A stretch of DNA of 32,176 nt, from the NCBI GenBank assembly GCA_039184055.1, contig JBCDBH010000020.1:1-32176 (forward strand), given 5' to 3'. This document shows positions 8,000 to 16,393 of this stretch, in pieces. Position 1 is the stretch's first letter. Every line of letters begins with the position of its first letter. Source of the DNA: JBCDBH01 sp039184055. Lineage in GTDB: Bacteria > Acidobacteriota > Thermoanaerobaculia > Multivoradales > J023. Position numbers and translations under genes: made by a program. The notes under the pieces are model-generated. The model made no database searches, was not told where the DNA came from, and saw nothing but the letters and a program-made list of their open reading frames with translations.

Positions 8000-8703
8000 G
8001 CAGCCGACACCGCTTCGGCCATGGCGCCGAGACTTTCGAAGCGAAAATCGACCTTCACGTTCTCCGGTGGCGGCATGGTCGCGCCCCAGCCCTCGGTATC
8101 GTGACGGCGGTCGATCCAGCAGGTCGCCAGACCGAGCTCAGAAGCCGGCACGTGGTCGTGAAAGAGGCTCTGCGCGGTGTGCAGGATCTTGCCCTGCGTC
8201 ACGCCCACCTCGGCGAGACGATCGAGCGCATAGTGGAAGTTGCGCGGATCGGGTTTGTAGCTGCCGATGTCTTCGGCGGTGAAGACATGATCGAACGTGA
8301 CACCGAGCCGTTTCTCGCTCGCCGCGAAGGATCGGCGGTCGATATTGGACAAGATCACCAGCTTGAAGTGTTGTTGCAGCATCCGAAGCGCGGCGGGGGA
8401 ATCATCGAAAGCGGGCCAGTCGCCGACCGAGGCGCCAAAGAGTTCGGCGGCGCCCGGGTTGGTAGATAAACCCCACTCGCTCTCGAGGCGTTCGAATACA
8501 CGAGCCAAGATCTCGGGATAGAGCCGATGCGGCGTCTCGGCTTCGACGGCGGATTCATGACGCGCGAACGCCTCGAGCACCTCGTCTCGTGACCGGTCGA
8601 GCTCGGGCAAGGCGGTGGTCAACGCCTGGTGGATCCCGGTCTCCCAGTCGATCAGCGTGCCGTAGCAATCGAAGGTCAGAACGTCGAAGTCGCGCAGATT
8701 CAT
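7996..8703 (-). CDS. Haloacid dehalogenase type II-like HAD hydrolase
   Basis: This 235-residue cytosolic protein has motif I FDCYGTLIDWE (Asp12), motif II ILSNIDRRS, motif III Lys in SYKPDPRNF, and a late HTAQSLFHDHVPA segment typical of the type II dehalogenase branch. The DxY form of motif I fits that branch, but related proteins are often phosphatases, so the substrate is open. The start is ATG at 8703; the open frame extends far upstream but is antisense to nothing conserved and reads as low-complexity residues. It starts 10 bases after the diguanylate cyclase stop, so the two are probably one transcript. It is only distantly similar to the HAD protein at 180-938. Confidence 0.9.
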   Translation of the reverse strand: MNLRDFDVLTFDCYGTLIDWETGIHQALTTALPELDRSRDEVLEAFARHESAVEAETPHRLYPEILARVFERLESEWGLSTNPGAAELFGASVGDWPAFDDSPAALRMLQQHFKLVILSNIDRRSFAASEKRLGVTFDHVFTAEDIGSYKPDPRNFHYALDRLAEVGVTQGKILHTAQSLFHDHVPASELGLATCWIDRRHDTEGWGATMPPPENVKVDFRFESLGAMAEAVSAA

Positions 8704-8713
8704 CGGTTGATCC

Positions 8714-10462
8714 TCAGCTGAGAATGGCTGGAGCATGTGTCGGTTCTTCAGCATCGTTCTGTCTTTGCCGGTAGACGCGTCCCATTTTGTCTTTGAACAC
8801 GCCATGTCCGAGATGCAGCAAACATAGATCGCGACCGTTTTCTTTGGCGCAGTAGAGGCCTTCATCGGCGAGCAGGATGAGCTCGCTACCCGTTTTGACG
8901 TGGAGCTCGGGGAAGGCCGCGACACCGCACGACATGCGGAGCGGGATCGGCTGTCCGTCGTACACCAGCTCGATGTCGGCGACCGCTTGACGTAGACGGT
9001 CGGCGAGCTGGAGGGCCTGTTCGCCACTGGCATCGGCGAGCACGACGGTGAATTCTTCGCCGCCATAGCGACAGCAGAGATCGTGCTCGCGACGGGTGTG
9101 ATCGAGAGCGCGAGCGACGGCGACGAGGGCACGGTCGCCAGCATCGTGGCCCCAGGTGTCGTTGATCCGTTTGAAATGGTCGACGTCGCACAGGATGACC
9201 GCCATCGAGCCGCCGCGATCGTGAACGTCGCGAAACAGCCGTTGCAGATGACTCTCGAGCACGCGTCGCACGGGAAGGTCGGTCAGCGGATCGCGTTTGG
9301 CTTCACGATCGAGCCGGGCGCGATGCACCGACGAGGCCATGTGGGGAACGAGGGTGGCGAGCAGCGCTTCGGCGCCGGGCTCCAGGCGTCGTGGGTCGCA
9401 CCACAAACGCAGGATGGCGAGCGTGTCGCCTTCGACCTCGAGCGGATGCTCGATGATTTTCCACTGTGTGCTGCGATGGATACCGGGAAGCATCGGCGGG
9501 CGGTCAGGCGGATCGGGCTCGCCTTCGACCAGACGGCCATCGTCCCCCGCGGTCCAGCTCTTGGTGCCGTCGGCGCTCAGTAGTTGAAGTTGAAAGGTGT
9601 GGACGGGAAGGACGTTGAGACACTCTTCGAGCACCTGGGCGGCGATCGCCCCGGCTCCCGAGGTTTCTTGCAGGATTCGGCGGTGGGCGCTGGTCAGTCG
9701 ATGCAGCTCGTCGAGACGATCGGCGGCGACCTCGGCCCGGAGCGCGGCGCGTGCCGCTTCGGCGGCGAGGAGAGCGGTGAGCCCGCTGAGCCACCAGAGC
9801 GCGGCCGGAGCGAGCGGCAAGCTGAGCGCCACGAGTACCAGGCCGATGCCCCAGCCGAGCAGATCGATCGCCAGTGGCGCGAAGGCGCCGGCGCCATCCG
9901 TCGCCCGGACGCTGCCGCGAAGTCGGTCGAGCAAGAGCCAGCCAAAGCCGAAGGACAGGCCGTAAGCGAGCGGCGGCACGATCAGCATCCAGCCGGTGGT
10001 GGCGAAGTCGAGCTGTTGCCACAGCCCGGCGGCGATCAAGGTGGCGAGACCGAGGCCAGCGGCATCGCCGAGGACGAGATCGGTCGGGCGTCGCACGCGC
10101 AGCGGCGCGCCGAGGTGACGTCGAATCGTGGCGCGTAAGGTGTCCGTGGAGACCACCGCGAGAGTCGCGACGAGCGCGGCGGGAACCGGACCGAGGCGGA
10201 TGACGACGGCGGGAAGGAGCACCGCGCCGAGACCCAGCGTCGCGCCGCCGAGCGGGCGGTGCAGGGCGGCCAGCGTGGCGAGCACGACGGACAGCAAAAA
10301 GACGAGGCTATTGCCGAGCAGGCCGATCGGCGCCAAGGGCGAGGGCCACAACACCGCCACCGCGAGCAGCGCGGTGGGCAAGAACCAGGCAAGACGTCGA
10401 CCGGCGCGACCATCTTGGGGCCGGCGCCGTACCGAGGAGGCGAGCTGCTGCCGAACGCGCAT
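8714..10462 (-). CDS. Membrane-anchored diguanylate cyclase (GGDEF)
   Basis: The 582-residue product should make cyclic di-GMP from two GTP at the inner membrane. Residues about 24-235 hold roughly seven or eight hydrophobic segments, resembling an MASE-type integral sensor. Residues about 250-385 resemble a GAF-like sensory domain, and residues 386-550 are the GGDEF domain. The active-site motif is GGEEF (467-471) in RYGGEEF. The inhibitory site RxxD is intact as REHD (458-461), exactly five residues earlier, so product inhibition is expected. Metal and substrate residues in CDVDHFKRINDTWGH are present. There is no EAL domain. A C-terminal basic tail of about 30 residues follows. The gene leads a two-gene unit with the downstream HAD gene. 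Confidence 0.92.
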   Translation of the reverse strand: MRVRQQLASSVRRRPQDGRAGRRLAWFLPTALLAVAVLWPSPLAPIGLLGNSLVFLLSVVLATLAALHRPLGGATLGLGAVLLPAVVIRLGPVPAALVATLAVVSTDTLRATIRRHLGAPLRVRRPTDLVLGDAAGLGLATLIAAGLWQQLDFATTGWMLIVPPLAYGLSFGFGWLLLDRLRGSVRATDGAGAFAPLAIDLLGWGIGLVLVALSLPLAPAALWWLSGLTALLAAEAARAALRAEVAADRLDELHRLTSAHRRILQETSGAGAIAAQVLEECLNVLPVHTFQLQLLSADGTKSWTAGDDGRLVEGEPDPPDRPPMLPGIHRSTQWKIIEHPLEVEGDTLAILRLWCDPRRLEPGAEALLATLVPHMASSVHRARLDREAKRDPLTDLPVRRVLESHLQRLFRDVHDRGGSMAVILCDVDHFKRINDTWGHDAGDRALVAVARALDHTRREHDLCCRYGGEEFTVVLADASGEQALQLADRLRQAVADIELVYDGQPIPLRMSCGVAAFPELHVKTGSELILLADEGLYCAKENGRDLCLLHLGHGVFKDKMGRVYRQRQNDAEEPTHAPAILS

Positions 10463-10788
10463 CGCCCGTCATGCTACTTCTAATATCCGCGCGCGTGACG
10501 AGAAATCACCGGCGATGTCGATACCGTGTGCTTTCAGGTGGTTCGCCGTCTTCGAAGAGACCGGCAACTCGGTTGTGGTCTTGCCCTCAGGGCTGGAATG
10601 AAAGACAATGGCGCCCGGTCGTACGACACCGCAGCCCGACGCCCCGGAATACGCAGGCTGATGCCGGGACACGCTCTTTCGGATGACGTGGTGGGGGTGT
10701 GTCGCGACCGACCGGGCTCCCGGCGCGCGCTAACGACCCGGTTTTCGAAAAGCCTCAACGCTGCCTGAGACGGCCGATTCCGGGACTT
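10463..10788. other. Divergent intergenic region, no firm gene
   Basis: This gap separates the diguanylate cyclase gene from the mglB promoter. It has several short open frames on both strands. The best is a 67-codon minus-strand frame (10469-10672, GTG start) ending six bases before the cyclase start, but its third-position GC is lower than in neighbouring genes and no motif is visible. No terminator-grade hairpin was seen. Confidence 0.5.
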
Positions 10789-10817
10789 TTGACCGTCTAT
10801 CACGGCTGTGCTATACC
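10789..10817 (+). promoter_or_regulatory. Sigma70-type promoter of the mgl cluster
   Basis: TTGACC (10789-10794) and TATACC (10812-10817) are separated by exactly 17 bases. Transcription would begin near 10824, leaving a short leader with GAGAGGAAG before the mglB ATG. It is the clearest housekeeping promoter in the window. Confidence 0.72.
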
Positions 10818-10847
10818 TTGAGCTTACCCGCGAGAGGAAGCCTTTCC

Positions 10848-11327
10848 ATGGATCTCGTCATCTACGAAGAAGAAATTCAGGGCCTCGAAGAAGTCCTGAA
10901 ACGCCTCCGGCACGACGCCAATGCCAAGGCCGTTTTCCTGATCGACAAGAATGGCCAGCAGATGGCCGCCGCGGGTGAGGTCGAACAATTCGACAGCACG
11001 TCGCTGGCGTCGCTCACCGCTGGCAATGTCGCGGCCACCGACAGCCTGGCGCGGTTGATCGGCGAGCAGGAATTCTCGGTGCTCTTCCATGAAGGGCAGC
11101 GCGACCACATCCACATTTCGATCGTCGCCAAACGCGCCATCCTGCTGGTCATCTTCGACGAGCGCTCGTCGCTCGGCTTGGTGCGTCTGCGGGTCAAACG
11201 CGCTGGCTCCGAGTTCGAGAAGATCTTCGATTCGATGGCGCAGAAGGCGAACTACGGTGCCCCCGCGGGTGCAACGCCGTTTTCCGAGATCACCGACGAG
11301 GACATCGACGCACTCTTCAGCGATTGA
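10848..11327 (+). CDS. mglB: MglB, Roadblock/LC7 GTPase-activating protein
   Basis: This 159-residue protein is the GAP partner of MglA and sets front-rear polarity in motile bacteria such as Myxococcus. It is a single Roadblock/LC7 domain with the family core KAVFLIDKNGQ, the conserved SLASLTAGNVAA near residues 52-63, and FDERSSLGLVRLRVK. The C-terminal tail ends in EITDEDIDALF, a form shared with Myxococcus MglB. The ATG at 10848 is used because GAGAGGAAG lies just before it; an in-frame TTG at 10818 falls before the predicted transcript start. It is first in a cluster with mglA, a TPR gene and glmR. Confidence 0.95.
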   Translation: MDLVIYEEEIQGLEEVLKRLRHDANAKAVFLIDKNGQQMAAAGEVEQFDSTSLASLTAGNVAATDSLARLIGEQEFSVLFHEGQRDHIHISIVAKRAILLVIFDERSSLGLVRLRVKRAGSEFEKIFDSMAQKANYGAPAGATPFSEITDEDIDALFSD

Positions 11328-11427
11328 CGATCGGTGTCGACACGCTGATCCGATTCCGCCGCGTCTTCGCCGTGTCAACTTTGACCGGCTGGCGACTTAA
11401 CAGCACGCGAAACTACAGGCACGCGAC

Positions 11428-12012
11428 ATGACGTTCATCAATTACGCTGCCAAAGAGATCAACTGCAAGATCGTCTACTACGGCCCTGGTCTATGCGGTA
11501 AGACGACCAATCTGCAGTACATCTACGGCAAGACGGCTCCGGACGCCAAGGGCAAGATGATTTCCCTCGCGACCGAGACCGACCGTACGTTGTTCTTCGA
11601 TTTCCTACCGCTCGATCTCGGTACGATCCGCGGTTTCACCACCCGTTTTCACCTCTACACGGTGCCCGGTCAGGTGTTCTACGACGCCAGCCGCAAGCTG
11701 ATCTTGAAGGGCACCGACGGCGTCGTCTTCGTCGCCGATAGTCAAGAGGAGCGGATGGAGTCGAATATCGAGTCGATCCGCAACCTGGAAGACAATCTTC
11801 AAGAGCACGGCATGGATCTGCAGTCGCTTCCCTATGCGTTGCAGTTCAACAAACGGGACCTGCCCAACGTTTTGCCGGTCGACGAGATGTACCGGGTGCT
11901 CAACTACAAACGCGAGCCGACCTTCGAAGCCATCGCAACCAGCGGGATGGGTGTCTTTGACACGTTGAAGTCGGTCGCAAAGCAGATTCTGGTCGAGCTC
12001 CGCAAGCGGTGA
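11428..12012 (+). CDS. mglA: MglA, Ras-like polarity GTPase
   Basis: The 194-residue small GTPase switches between GTP and GDP states to mark the leading pole and recruit motility machinery. The P-loop GPGLCGKTT spans residues 19-27, switch I holds TETDRTLFFDF with Arg53, and switch II holds TVPGQVFYDASRK with Gln82. Arg53 and Gln82 are the catalytic residues numbered identically in Myxococcus MglA. The specificity motif NKRD is at 141-144. It shows very high similarity to myxobacterial MglA over its full length. It lies 100 bases after mglB with a weak ribosome binding site. Outside gliding bacteria, homologues occur with type IV pili or unknown polarity roles, so motility is an inference. 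Confidence 0.96.
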   Translation: MTFINYAAKEINCKIVYYGPGLCGKTTNLQYIYGKTAPDAKGKMISLATETDRTLFFDFLPLDLGTIRGFTTRFHLYTVPGQVFYDASRKLILKGTDGVVFVADSQEERMESNIESIRNLEDNLQEHGMDLQSLPYALQFNKRDLPNVLPVDEMYRVLNYKREPTFEAIATSGMGVFDTLKSVAKQILVELRKR

Positions 12013-12040
12013 GCGGGCTCTTGAGGAGAAGCAAGCAGCG

Positions 12041-12667
12041 ATGAGCAAGATCTGGCAGAAAGCCGAAGTCGCCTACCTCAAACGCAACGCCAAAGAGAAG
12101 AGTCTCGACGAGCTGTCACAGCGGTTTCACACCGACGTGGCGACCGTGCGCGCCAAGCTCGAGGAGCTCGGCTTGGTGGCTCCACCACCCGAGAGTCCGG
12201 CGAGCGATCCGGCCATGGAGCACTTCGAAGGTGCCTTGCCGTTCATGCACAAAGGCGAGTGGGCCAAGGCGGCCGAGTTGCTGCGCAAGGTGGTCGAAAC
12301 CTCGGATGGCCGGCGACTCAAAGATCGCGCGAGGCAGATGCTCGCCGCTTGCGAGCGTCGGATTCCCGCCGAAGACGGCTCGGCCGGCATTCTCGACGAT
12401 CCGTATCTCCATGCCGTCTACGAAAAGAATCGTGGCAATTTGGACACCGCGCTCGAAGTGCTCGGCGACAACGTCGACGGGGAACGCGCCGCCTACCTCC
12501 GCGCGTCGATCCTGGCGCTCGATGGTCAGGGCGACGAGGCGCTCGAGCTGCTCGAGACGGCCATCGAGCTCGAGCCCAAGAACCGTGTGCACGCTTACCA
12601 CGACCCCGATTTCGAGTCGTTGCGCGGTCAAGACGGTTTTCGCCGTCTCCTAGCCAGTCGATCCTGA
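12041..12667 (+). CDS. TPR-like protein in mgl cluster
   Basis: This 208-residue soluble protein has no signal peptide. Its N-terminal 50 residues (KIWQKAEVAYLKRNAKEKSLDELSQRFHTDVATVRAKLEELGL) resemble a helix-turn-helix-like segment found in homeodomain-like folds. From about residue 58 the helices form TPR-like repeats: FEGALPFMHKGEWAKAAELLRKVVE, then RGNLDTALEVLGD, then LALDGQGDEALELLETAIELEPKNR. It closes with FESLRGQDGFRRLL, a common TPR capping segment. GAGGAG precedes the ATG. It lies 28 bases after mglA and one base before glmR, so it is cotranscribed. TPR proteins often bridge polarity GTPases to effectors, which would fit, but no function is assigned here. Confidence 0.87.
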   Translation: MSKIWQKAEVAYLKRNAKEKSLDELSQRFHTDVATVRAKLEELGLVAPPPESPASDPAMEHFEGALPFMHKGEWAKAAELLRKVVETSDGRRLKDRARQMLAACERRIPAEDGSAGILDDPYLHAVYEKNRGNLDTALEVLGDNVDGERAAYLRASILALDGQGDEALELLETAIELEPKNRVHAYHDPDFESLRGQDGFRRLLASRS

Positions 12668-12668
12668 C

Positions 12669-13661
12669 GTGCACTCTTTGGTCGCGGTCGGTGGCGGCAC
12701 CGGCTTGGCGGCGACCCTGCGTGGTCTCAAACACGCGGTCGCCGATGGCCAGATCGATGCGCTTACGGCCGTGGTGACGGTGGCCGACGACGGTGGCTCG
12801 TCGGGTCGATTGAGACGTGATTTCGGTGTTCCACCGCCGGGCGATATCCGCAATTGCATCGTCGCGCTCGCCGACGACGAAGATCTCCTGGCGCGCCTTT
12901 TCCAGTTTCGGTTCGAAAACGGCGAAGGGCTGTCCGGTCACTCCTTCGGCAATCTCTTTCTGACCGCGCTCGCCAGCGTCACCGGTGATTTCTATCGCGC
13001 CATCGTGACCGCCGAGAGCATTCTCTCGGTCCGTGGACGGATTCTCCCCGCCACGCTCGGCGATGTGCGATTGACCGCGACCGGTCGCTCCGGTCGTCGC
13101 TACGACGGCGAATCCGCGATCGGGCTTTCGGGTGAGCCCATCACCTCGCTCGAGCTCGAGCCCGCGAGCGCCGATGCCTTCCCGCCCGCCTGCGAAGCGT
13201 TGGCCGATGCCGACCTGATCCTGCTCGGCCCCGGCTCGCACTACACGTCCGTCTTGCCGAATCTACTCATCCCGGGTATCCGCGATGCGCTACGGGTCAG
13301 CCAAGCGCCCAAGGTCTGGATCCTCAACTTGATGACCCAGCCTGGTGAGACCGATCACATGGACGCCGTGGCGCATCTCGATGCGCTCGAACGCCATGCT
13401 GGGCAAGGCTTGATCGATACGGTATTGGTGAACAACAGGCCCCCGCCAGCCGACGTGGTGGCCCGCTATGCCGAAGCGGGCTCGGACCTGGTCGAGATCG
13501 ATCAAGAGATCTTTGCGCGTCATGGGATCGAGGTCGTGGAGACCGATCTTTTGGCCGATGAGGACGATCTCATCCGTCATGACCCGATCAAATTGAGTCG
13601 TGCGGTTTTGACTCTGCCGTCATCGAGCGCAAACCGCCGTTCCGACGATCGCGGCATCTGA
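12669..13661 (+). CDS. glmR: GlmR/YvcK, UDP-GlcNAc-binding CofD-like regulator
   Basis: This 330-residue protein belongs to the YvcK/CofD-like family. In Bacillus, GlmR binds UDP-GlcNAc and stimulates GlmS, steering carbon to peptidoglycan precursors. Hallmarks are GGGTG (residues 8-12), ADDGGSSGRLR (39-49), PPGDIRN (56-62), GHSFGNLFLTAL, and LGPGSHYTSVLPNLLIPGI later on. The CofD residues for F420 synthesis are not expected, as this is the YvcK-type length. It starts with GTG one base after the TPR stop. The C-terminal 20 residues are a Ser/Arg/Asp-rich tail that may be disordered. glmU and glmS lie about 8 kb away in the same orientation. Confidence 0.93.
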   Translation: MHSLVAVGGGTGLAATLRGLKHAVADGQIDALTAVVTVADDGGSSGRLRRDFGVPPPGDIRNCIVALADDEDLLARLFQFRFENGEGLSGHSFGNLFLTALASVTGDFYRAIVTAESILSVRGRILPATLGDVRLTATGRSGRRYDGESAIGLSGEPITSLELEPASADAFPPACEALADADLILLGPGSHYTSVLPNLLIPGIRDALRVSQAPKVWILNLMTQPGETDHMDAVAHLDALERHAGQGLIDTVLVNNRPPPADVVARYAEAGSDLVEIDQEIFARHGIEVVETDLLADEDDLIRHDPIKLSRAVLTLPSSSANRRSDDRGI

Positions 13662-13771
13662 AGCCTTTCCGAACGCGAAACACTGGCTGCATGGCGCTTG
13701 CGTCCTTGCTCCCCACCCTCACGGCACATTCGTCGCCGTTATCTTTCGTATCGTGACTCCAAGGAGAGCCA

Positions 13772-14602
13772 ATGATGCCGGGTCGAATCCAGACTTTTTT
13801 TCTCGCATGCCTCTTGCTCGTGCCATGCATGGCTCTGGCACAACCAGCGGATTCGGGCGGTGGCCCACCGGCCAACGCAGGAGGCCCGCCGAATTTCATC
13901 GCTTTTGGCGTCGGCTTCATTCCCGAATACCCCGGCTCAGATGAGCTTCGGCCCATACCGTTCGGTGGCGCACAATACTCCACGTCGGGAACGATTTTTT
14001 CGTGGCGTGGGCTTTCCATCGTGGCGGACGTCTTGGCGCTACGAACGCGTGGTCGCTGGACGGGAGGCGTCGGTGCGGCGTTTCAGTTTGGCCGTGATGA
14101 CGATACCGATTTGATCCAGATCAACGCGCTGCCGGACATCGACGACACCATCGAAGCGCTCGCCTTCATCGGTCGACGCTGGTCCATGCCCGGGAGTCGC
14201 GCATCGTGGACGCTCCAGCTCGAGGCGCGGGTCGATGCCGCGTCGGTCCACGATGGCTATGTCGTGACGCCGAGTCTGAGCTACGGCACTCCGGTCGGCG
14301 ACCGTTTGCGTCTCGATTTCTCGGTACGCGTGCCGTATGGAAGTGAAGATTTCGTCGACACCTACTACAGCATTACCGAAGCTGGCTCGTTCGCGAGTGG
14401 GTTGCCGGTTTACACCGCCTCGTCTGGGTTTTACGAGATCGGTGTGTCGGTCAACGGCACCTATTCCTTCAACGATCGATGGGGTCTCTTCGCGTTGCTC
14501 GGATATTCGAGGGTGATCGGTGACGCCGCCGATAGTCCGATCGTCGACGTCGGGAGCGACGCCAGTCAGATCATCGGCTTGGCGACGAGCTACCGTTTCT
14601 GA
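13772..14602 (+). CDS. MipA/OmpV-family outer-membrane protein
   Basis: The 276-residue product has a signal peptide (residues about 1-23, ending CMALA-QPA), a short Gly/Pro linker, then amphipathic beta strands and a C-terminal Phe (ATSYRF), the usual outer-membrane sorting end. The FGVGFIPEYPGSDELRPIPFGGAQY segment is the MipA/OmpV hallmark. E. coli MipA links lytic transglycosylase MltA with PBP1B, while OmpV homologues elsewhere act as porin-like barrels; the role here is unknown. AAGGAGA lies before ATGATG, and either ATG could be used. It is a single gene 110 bases after glmR and is convergent with ppk2. Confidence 0.85.
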   Translation: MMPGRIQTFFLACLLLVPCMALAQPADSGGGPPANAGGPPNFIAFGVGFIPEYPGSDELRPIPFGGAQYSTSGTIFSWRGLSIVADVLALRTRGRWTGGVGAAFQFGRDDDTDLIQINALPDIDDTIEALAFIGRRWSMPGSRASWTLQLEARVDAASVHDGYVVTPSLSYGTPVGDRLRLDFSVRVPYGSEDFVDTYYSITEAGSFASGLPVYTASSGFYEIGVSVNGTYSFNDRWGLFALLGYSRVIGDAADSPIVDVGSDASQIIGLATSYRF

Positions 14603-14610
14603 TCGAGAAA

Positions 14611-14641
14611 TCGTGCCGGGATCAGTAGATCTCCGGCACGA
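14611..14641 (-). terminator. Hairpin at the ppk2 3' end
   Basis: TCGTGCCGG pairs with CCGGCACGA, continuing through GATC/GATC to an AGTA loop with one bulged base. On the minus strand it overlaps the last ppk2 codons and runs into TTTCTC. The U-tract is weak, and nothing similar follows on the plus strand. Confidence 0.5.
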
Positions 14642-15443
14642 AAGTCGCGCGCTCGGCGAGCGTGGCGACATCGTCGTAGTCATTCTCACGCTCACGCCGA
14701 GGTAGCTCGGGGCTCTCCCATTCCACTCGCTCGTAGGGGATTTGGCTCAGCAAATGGGAGATGCAGTTGAGCCGCGCCCGGCGCTTATCGTCGGATGGCA
14801 CGATGTGCCACGGCGCGTGAAGCGTATTGGTGGCGAGGAACATGTCGTCGCGGGCGCGCGAATAGTCGTACCATCGGCGGCGCGATTCGATGTCCATCGG
14901 GCTGAGCTTCCAGTACTTGCGCGGATCCTCGATGCGGTCGCGAAAGCGGCGCTTTTGCTCTTCGGGGCTGACCGTCAGCCAGTACTTGAACAAGAGAATG
15001 CCCGAACGCACCATGGTGTGCTCGAACGCCGGGCAGGCGCGCAGGAACTCCTGCACTTGTTCCGGGGTGCAAAATCCCATCACGCGCTCGACACCAGCAC
15101 GGTTGTACCAGCTGCGATCAAAGAGCACGATCTCTCCCGCGGCGGGCAGATGCTGGATGTAACGCTGGCTGAACATCTGGGTCTTCTCACGCTCGGTCGG
15201 GGCCGGTAGCGCCACGACTCGGAACACCCGTGGGCTGACCCGTTCGGTGATGCGCTTGATCACGCCGCCCTTGCCGGCGGCGTCGCGCCCTTCGAAGACC
15301 ACGACGATCTTCGCCCCGGAGTACTTGACCCATTCCTGGAGTCTGACCAACTCGACTTGCAGCTCGCGCAGCTTCTCCTCGTAGAACGCGCGTGGCAGCT
15401 TGGCCTGCTTGGCGTTTTTCCCTTTCGTCTTCTTTCCGGCCAT
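14622..15443 (-). CDS. ppk2: Polyphosphate kinase 2 (PPK2 class I-like)
   Basis: The 273-residue cytosolic enzyme transfers phosphate between polyphosphate and nucleotides. Residues 52-60 form Walker A (GRDAAGKGG), followed by the KRITERVSPR segment. Residues 108-119 hold the Walker B and lid signature FDRSWYNRAGVE, and a downstream lid helix has KRRFRDRIEDPRKYWKLSP. The length is that of single-domain class I PPK2, which prefers nucleoside diphosphates, though class cannot be fixed by eye. The lysine-rich first 15 residues are probably flexible. AAGGAGA lies before the ATG. It stands alone, convergent with the OmpV-like gene and divergent from two exported proteins. It may support stress energy storage. 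Confidence 0.95.
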   Translation of the reverse strand: MAGKKTKGKNAKQAKLPRAFYEEKLRELQVELVRLQEWVKYSGAKIVVVFEGRDAAGKGGVIKRITERVSPRVFRVVALPAPTEREKTQMFSQRYIQHLPAAGEIVLFDRSWYNRAGVERVMGFCTPEQVQEFLRACPAFEHTMVRSGILLFKYWLTVSPEEQKRRFRDRIEDPRKYWKLSPMDIESRRRWYDYSRARDDMFLATNTLHAPWHIVPSDDKRRARLNCISHLLSQIPYERVEWESPELPRRERENDYDDVATLAERATFVPEIY

Positions 15444-15663
15444 AGCGTCTCCTTGCCTTTCGGGACCAGCTGTAGCTGCTCCATGACTGGGTCCATGCTA
15501 ACTCTCATCCCACCCAGCCCGGCGGTGACGGCGCGGATTTTCTCGACGTCTCGAGGCATGCACCGCCATGGACCCGCGCCGGTCCGAGGAACAAGACGTG
15601 GTCGCATCATCGAGTCGTAGTAGGGTCGGACGATAACGAACATGGCTACGTGGAGGGATGCCT

Positions 15664-16392
15664 ATGCGCGCGGCAATGATTCTCATGGCGATATTGATCG
15701 GAGCGCTGTTCGCTTCGCCGGCCATGACCGAAGAGCTGGTGGAGATCCGTGACGAATTCGTCTTTCAAGCGCGACAGCTCGACGTCGACGCACAGGCCTA
15801 CGACGCCGCGCGCGGCGCGGAGCGCGATGCGATCGATGAACTGAGACGACTGGGCGAACAGCTCGATACGGCCATGGCCGATCCCGCCGTCGCGCCCGCC
15901 GAGCTACTACGACTCAACGATCAAACCCGACGTCTCAGCGCGTTGGTATGTGAACGAACGGCCGAGACCGCCGAAGCACGTCAGACACTCTTCGGTCGTA
16001 TGGAGCGGCTCGAAGAGCTGGTGCAAGAGGTCGAAACGCTCGGCGTCGAGATCGTCGGCCCGTCGGGCGATGTCGGCGGTATGTGGCGGATCGAGGGTTC
16101 GACGACCGGTCTCTACGGTCTGATCGGGCTCGTGCAGCGAGGCAGCCTGGTCGAAGGGACCTATCGCCTGAGCAATGGGCGTCACGGCTCGGTGCGGGGA
16201 GAGTTCGCCGGGGATCATCTCGAGCTCGAGCTCGTCGACTCCGAGCACGGCAAGGTGGGAGCGATCGAAGGAGCGCTCGCCGAAGGGCGGATGTCGGGCA
16301 GCTGGCACGCCATGGAGTTGGCCACCGATCGGCCAGCCGCCGGACAGTGGGTGGCGACCCGGGTGTCCATCGACACGGTTCTGGAGCCCTGA
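15664..16392 (+). CDS. Exported coiled-coil protein, unknown function
   Basis: The 242-residue product has a signal peptide (AAMILMAILIGALFASPAM then TEE). A helical, charged region follows at about residues 25-130, with heptad-like spacing that predicts coiled coil. A beta-rich C-terminal domain begins at about GGMWRIEGSTTGLYGLIGLVQRG; its strands (VEGTYRL, GSVRGEF, HLELELVD, GRMSGSW) resemble a small lipocalin-like or beta-barrel fold. No family is recognised. ATG at 15664 is used because GGAGG lies seven bases ahead; an ATG at 15658 would be too close. The next gene starts one base after its stop, so the pair is cotranscribed and probably acts together in the periplasm. Confidence 0.82.
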   Translation: MRAAMILMAILIGALFASPAMTEELVEIRDEFVFQARQLDVDAQAYDAARGAERDAIDELRRLGEQLDTAMADPAVAPAELLRLNDQTRRLSALVCERTAETAEARQTLFGRMERLEELVQEVETLGVEIVGPSGDVGGMWRIEGSTTGLYGLIGLVQRGSLVEGTYRLSNGRHGSVRGEFAGDHLELELVDSEHGKVGAIEGALAEGRMSGSWHAMELATDRPAAGQWVATRVSIDTVLEP

Positions 16393-16393
16393 C

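Noticed and set aside
8704..9144. N-terminal extension of the HAD gene at 7996-8703
   Set aside because: It lies inside the cyclase gene in another frame and reads as Ser/Ala/Pro-rich noise; the HAD domain begins at the ATG at 8703.
10469..10672. 67-codon minus-strand frame just before the diguanylate cyclase gene
   Set aside because: Third-position GC is lower than in neighbouring genes, there is no recognisable motif, and the GTG start has no ribosome binding site. It is noted as unresolved.
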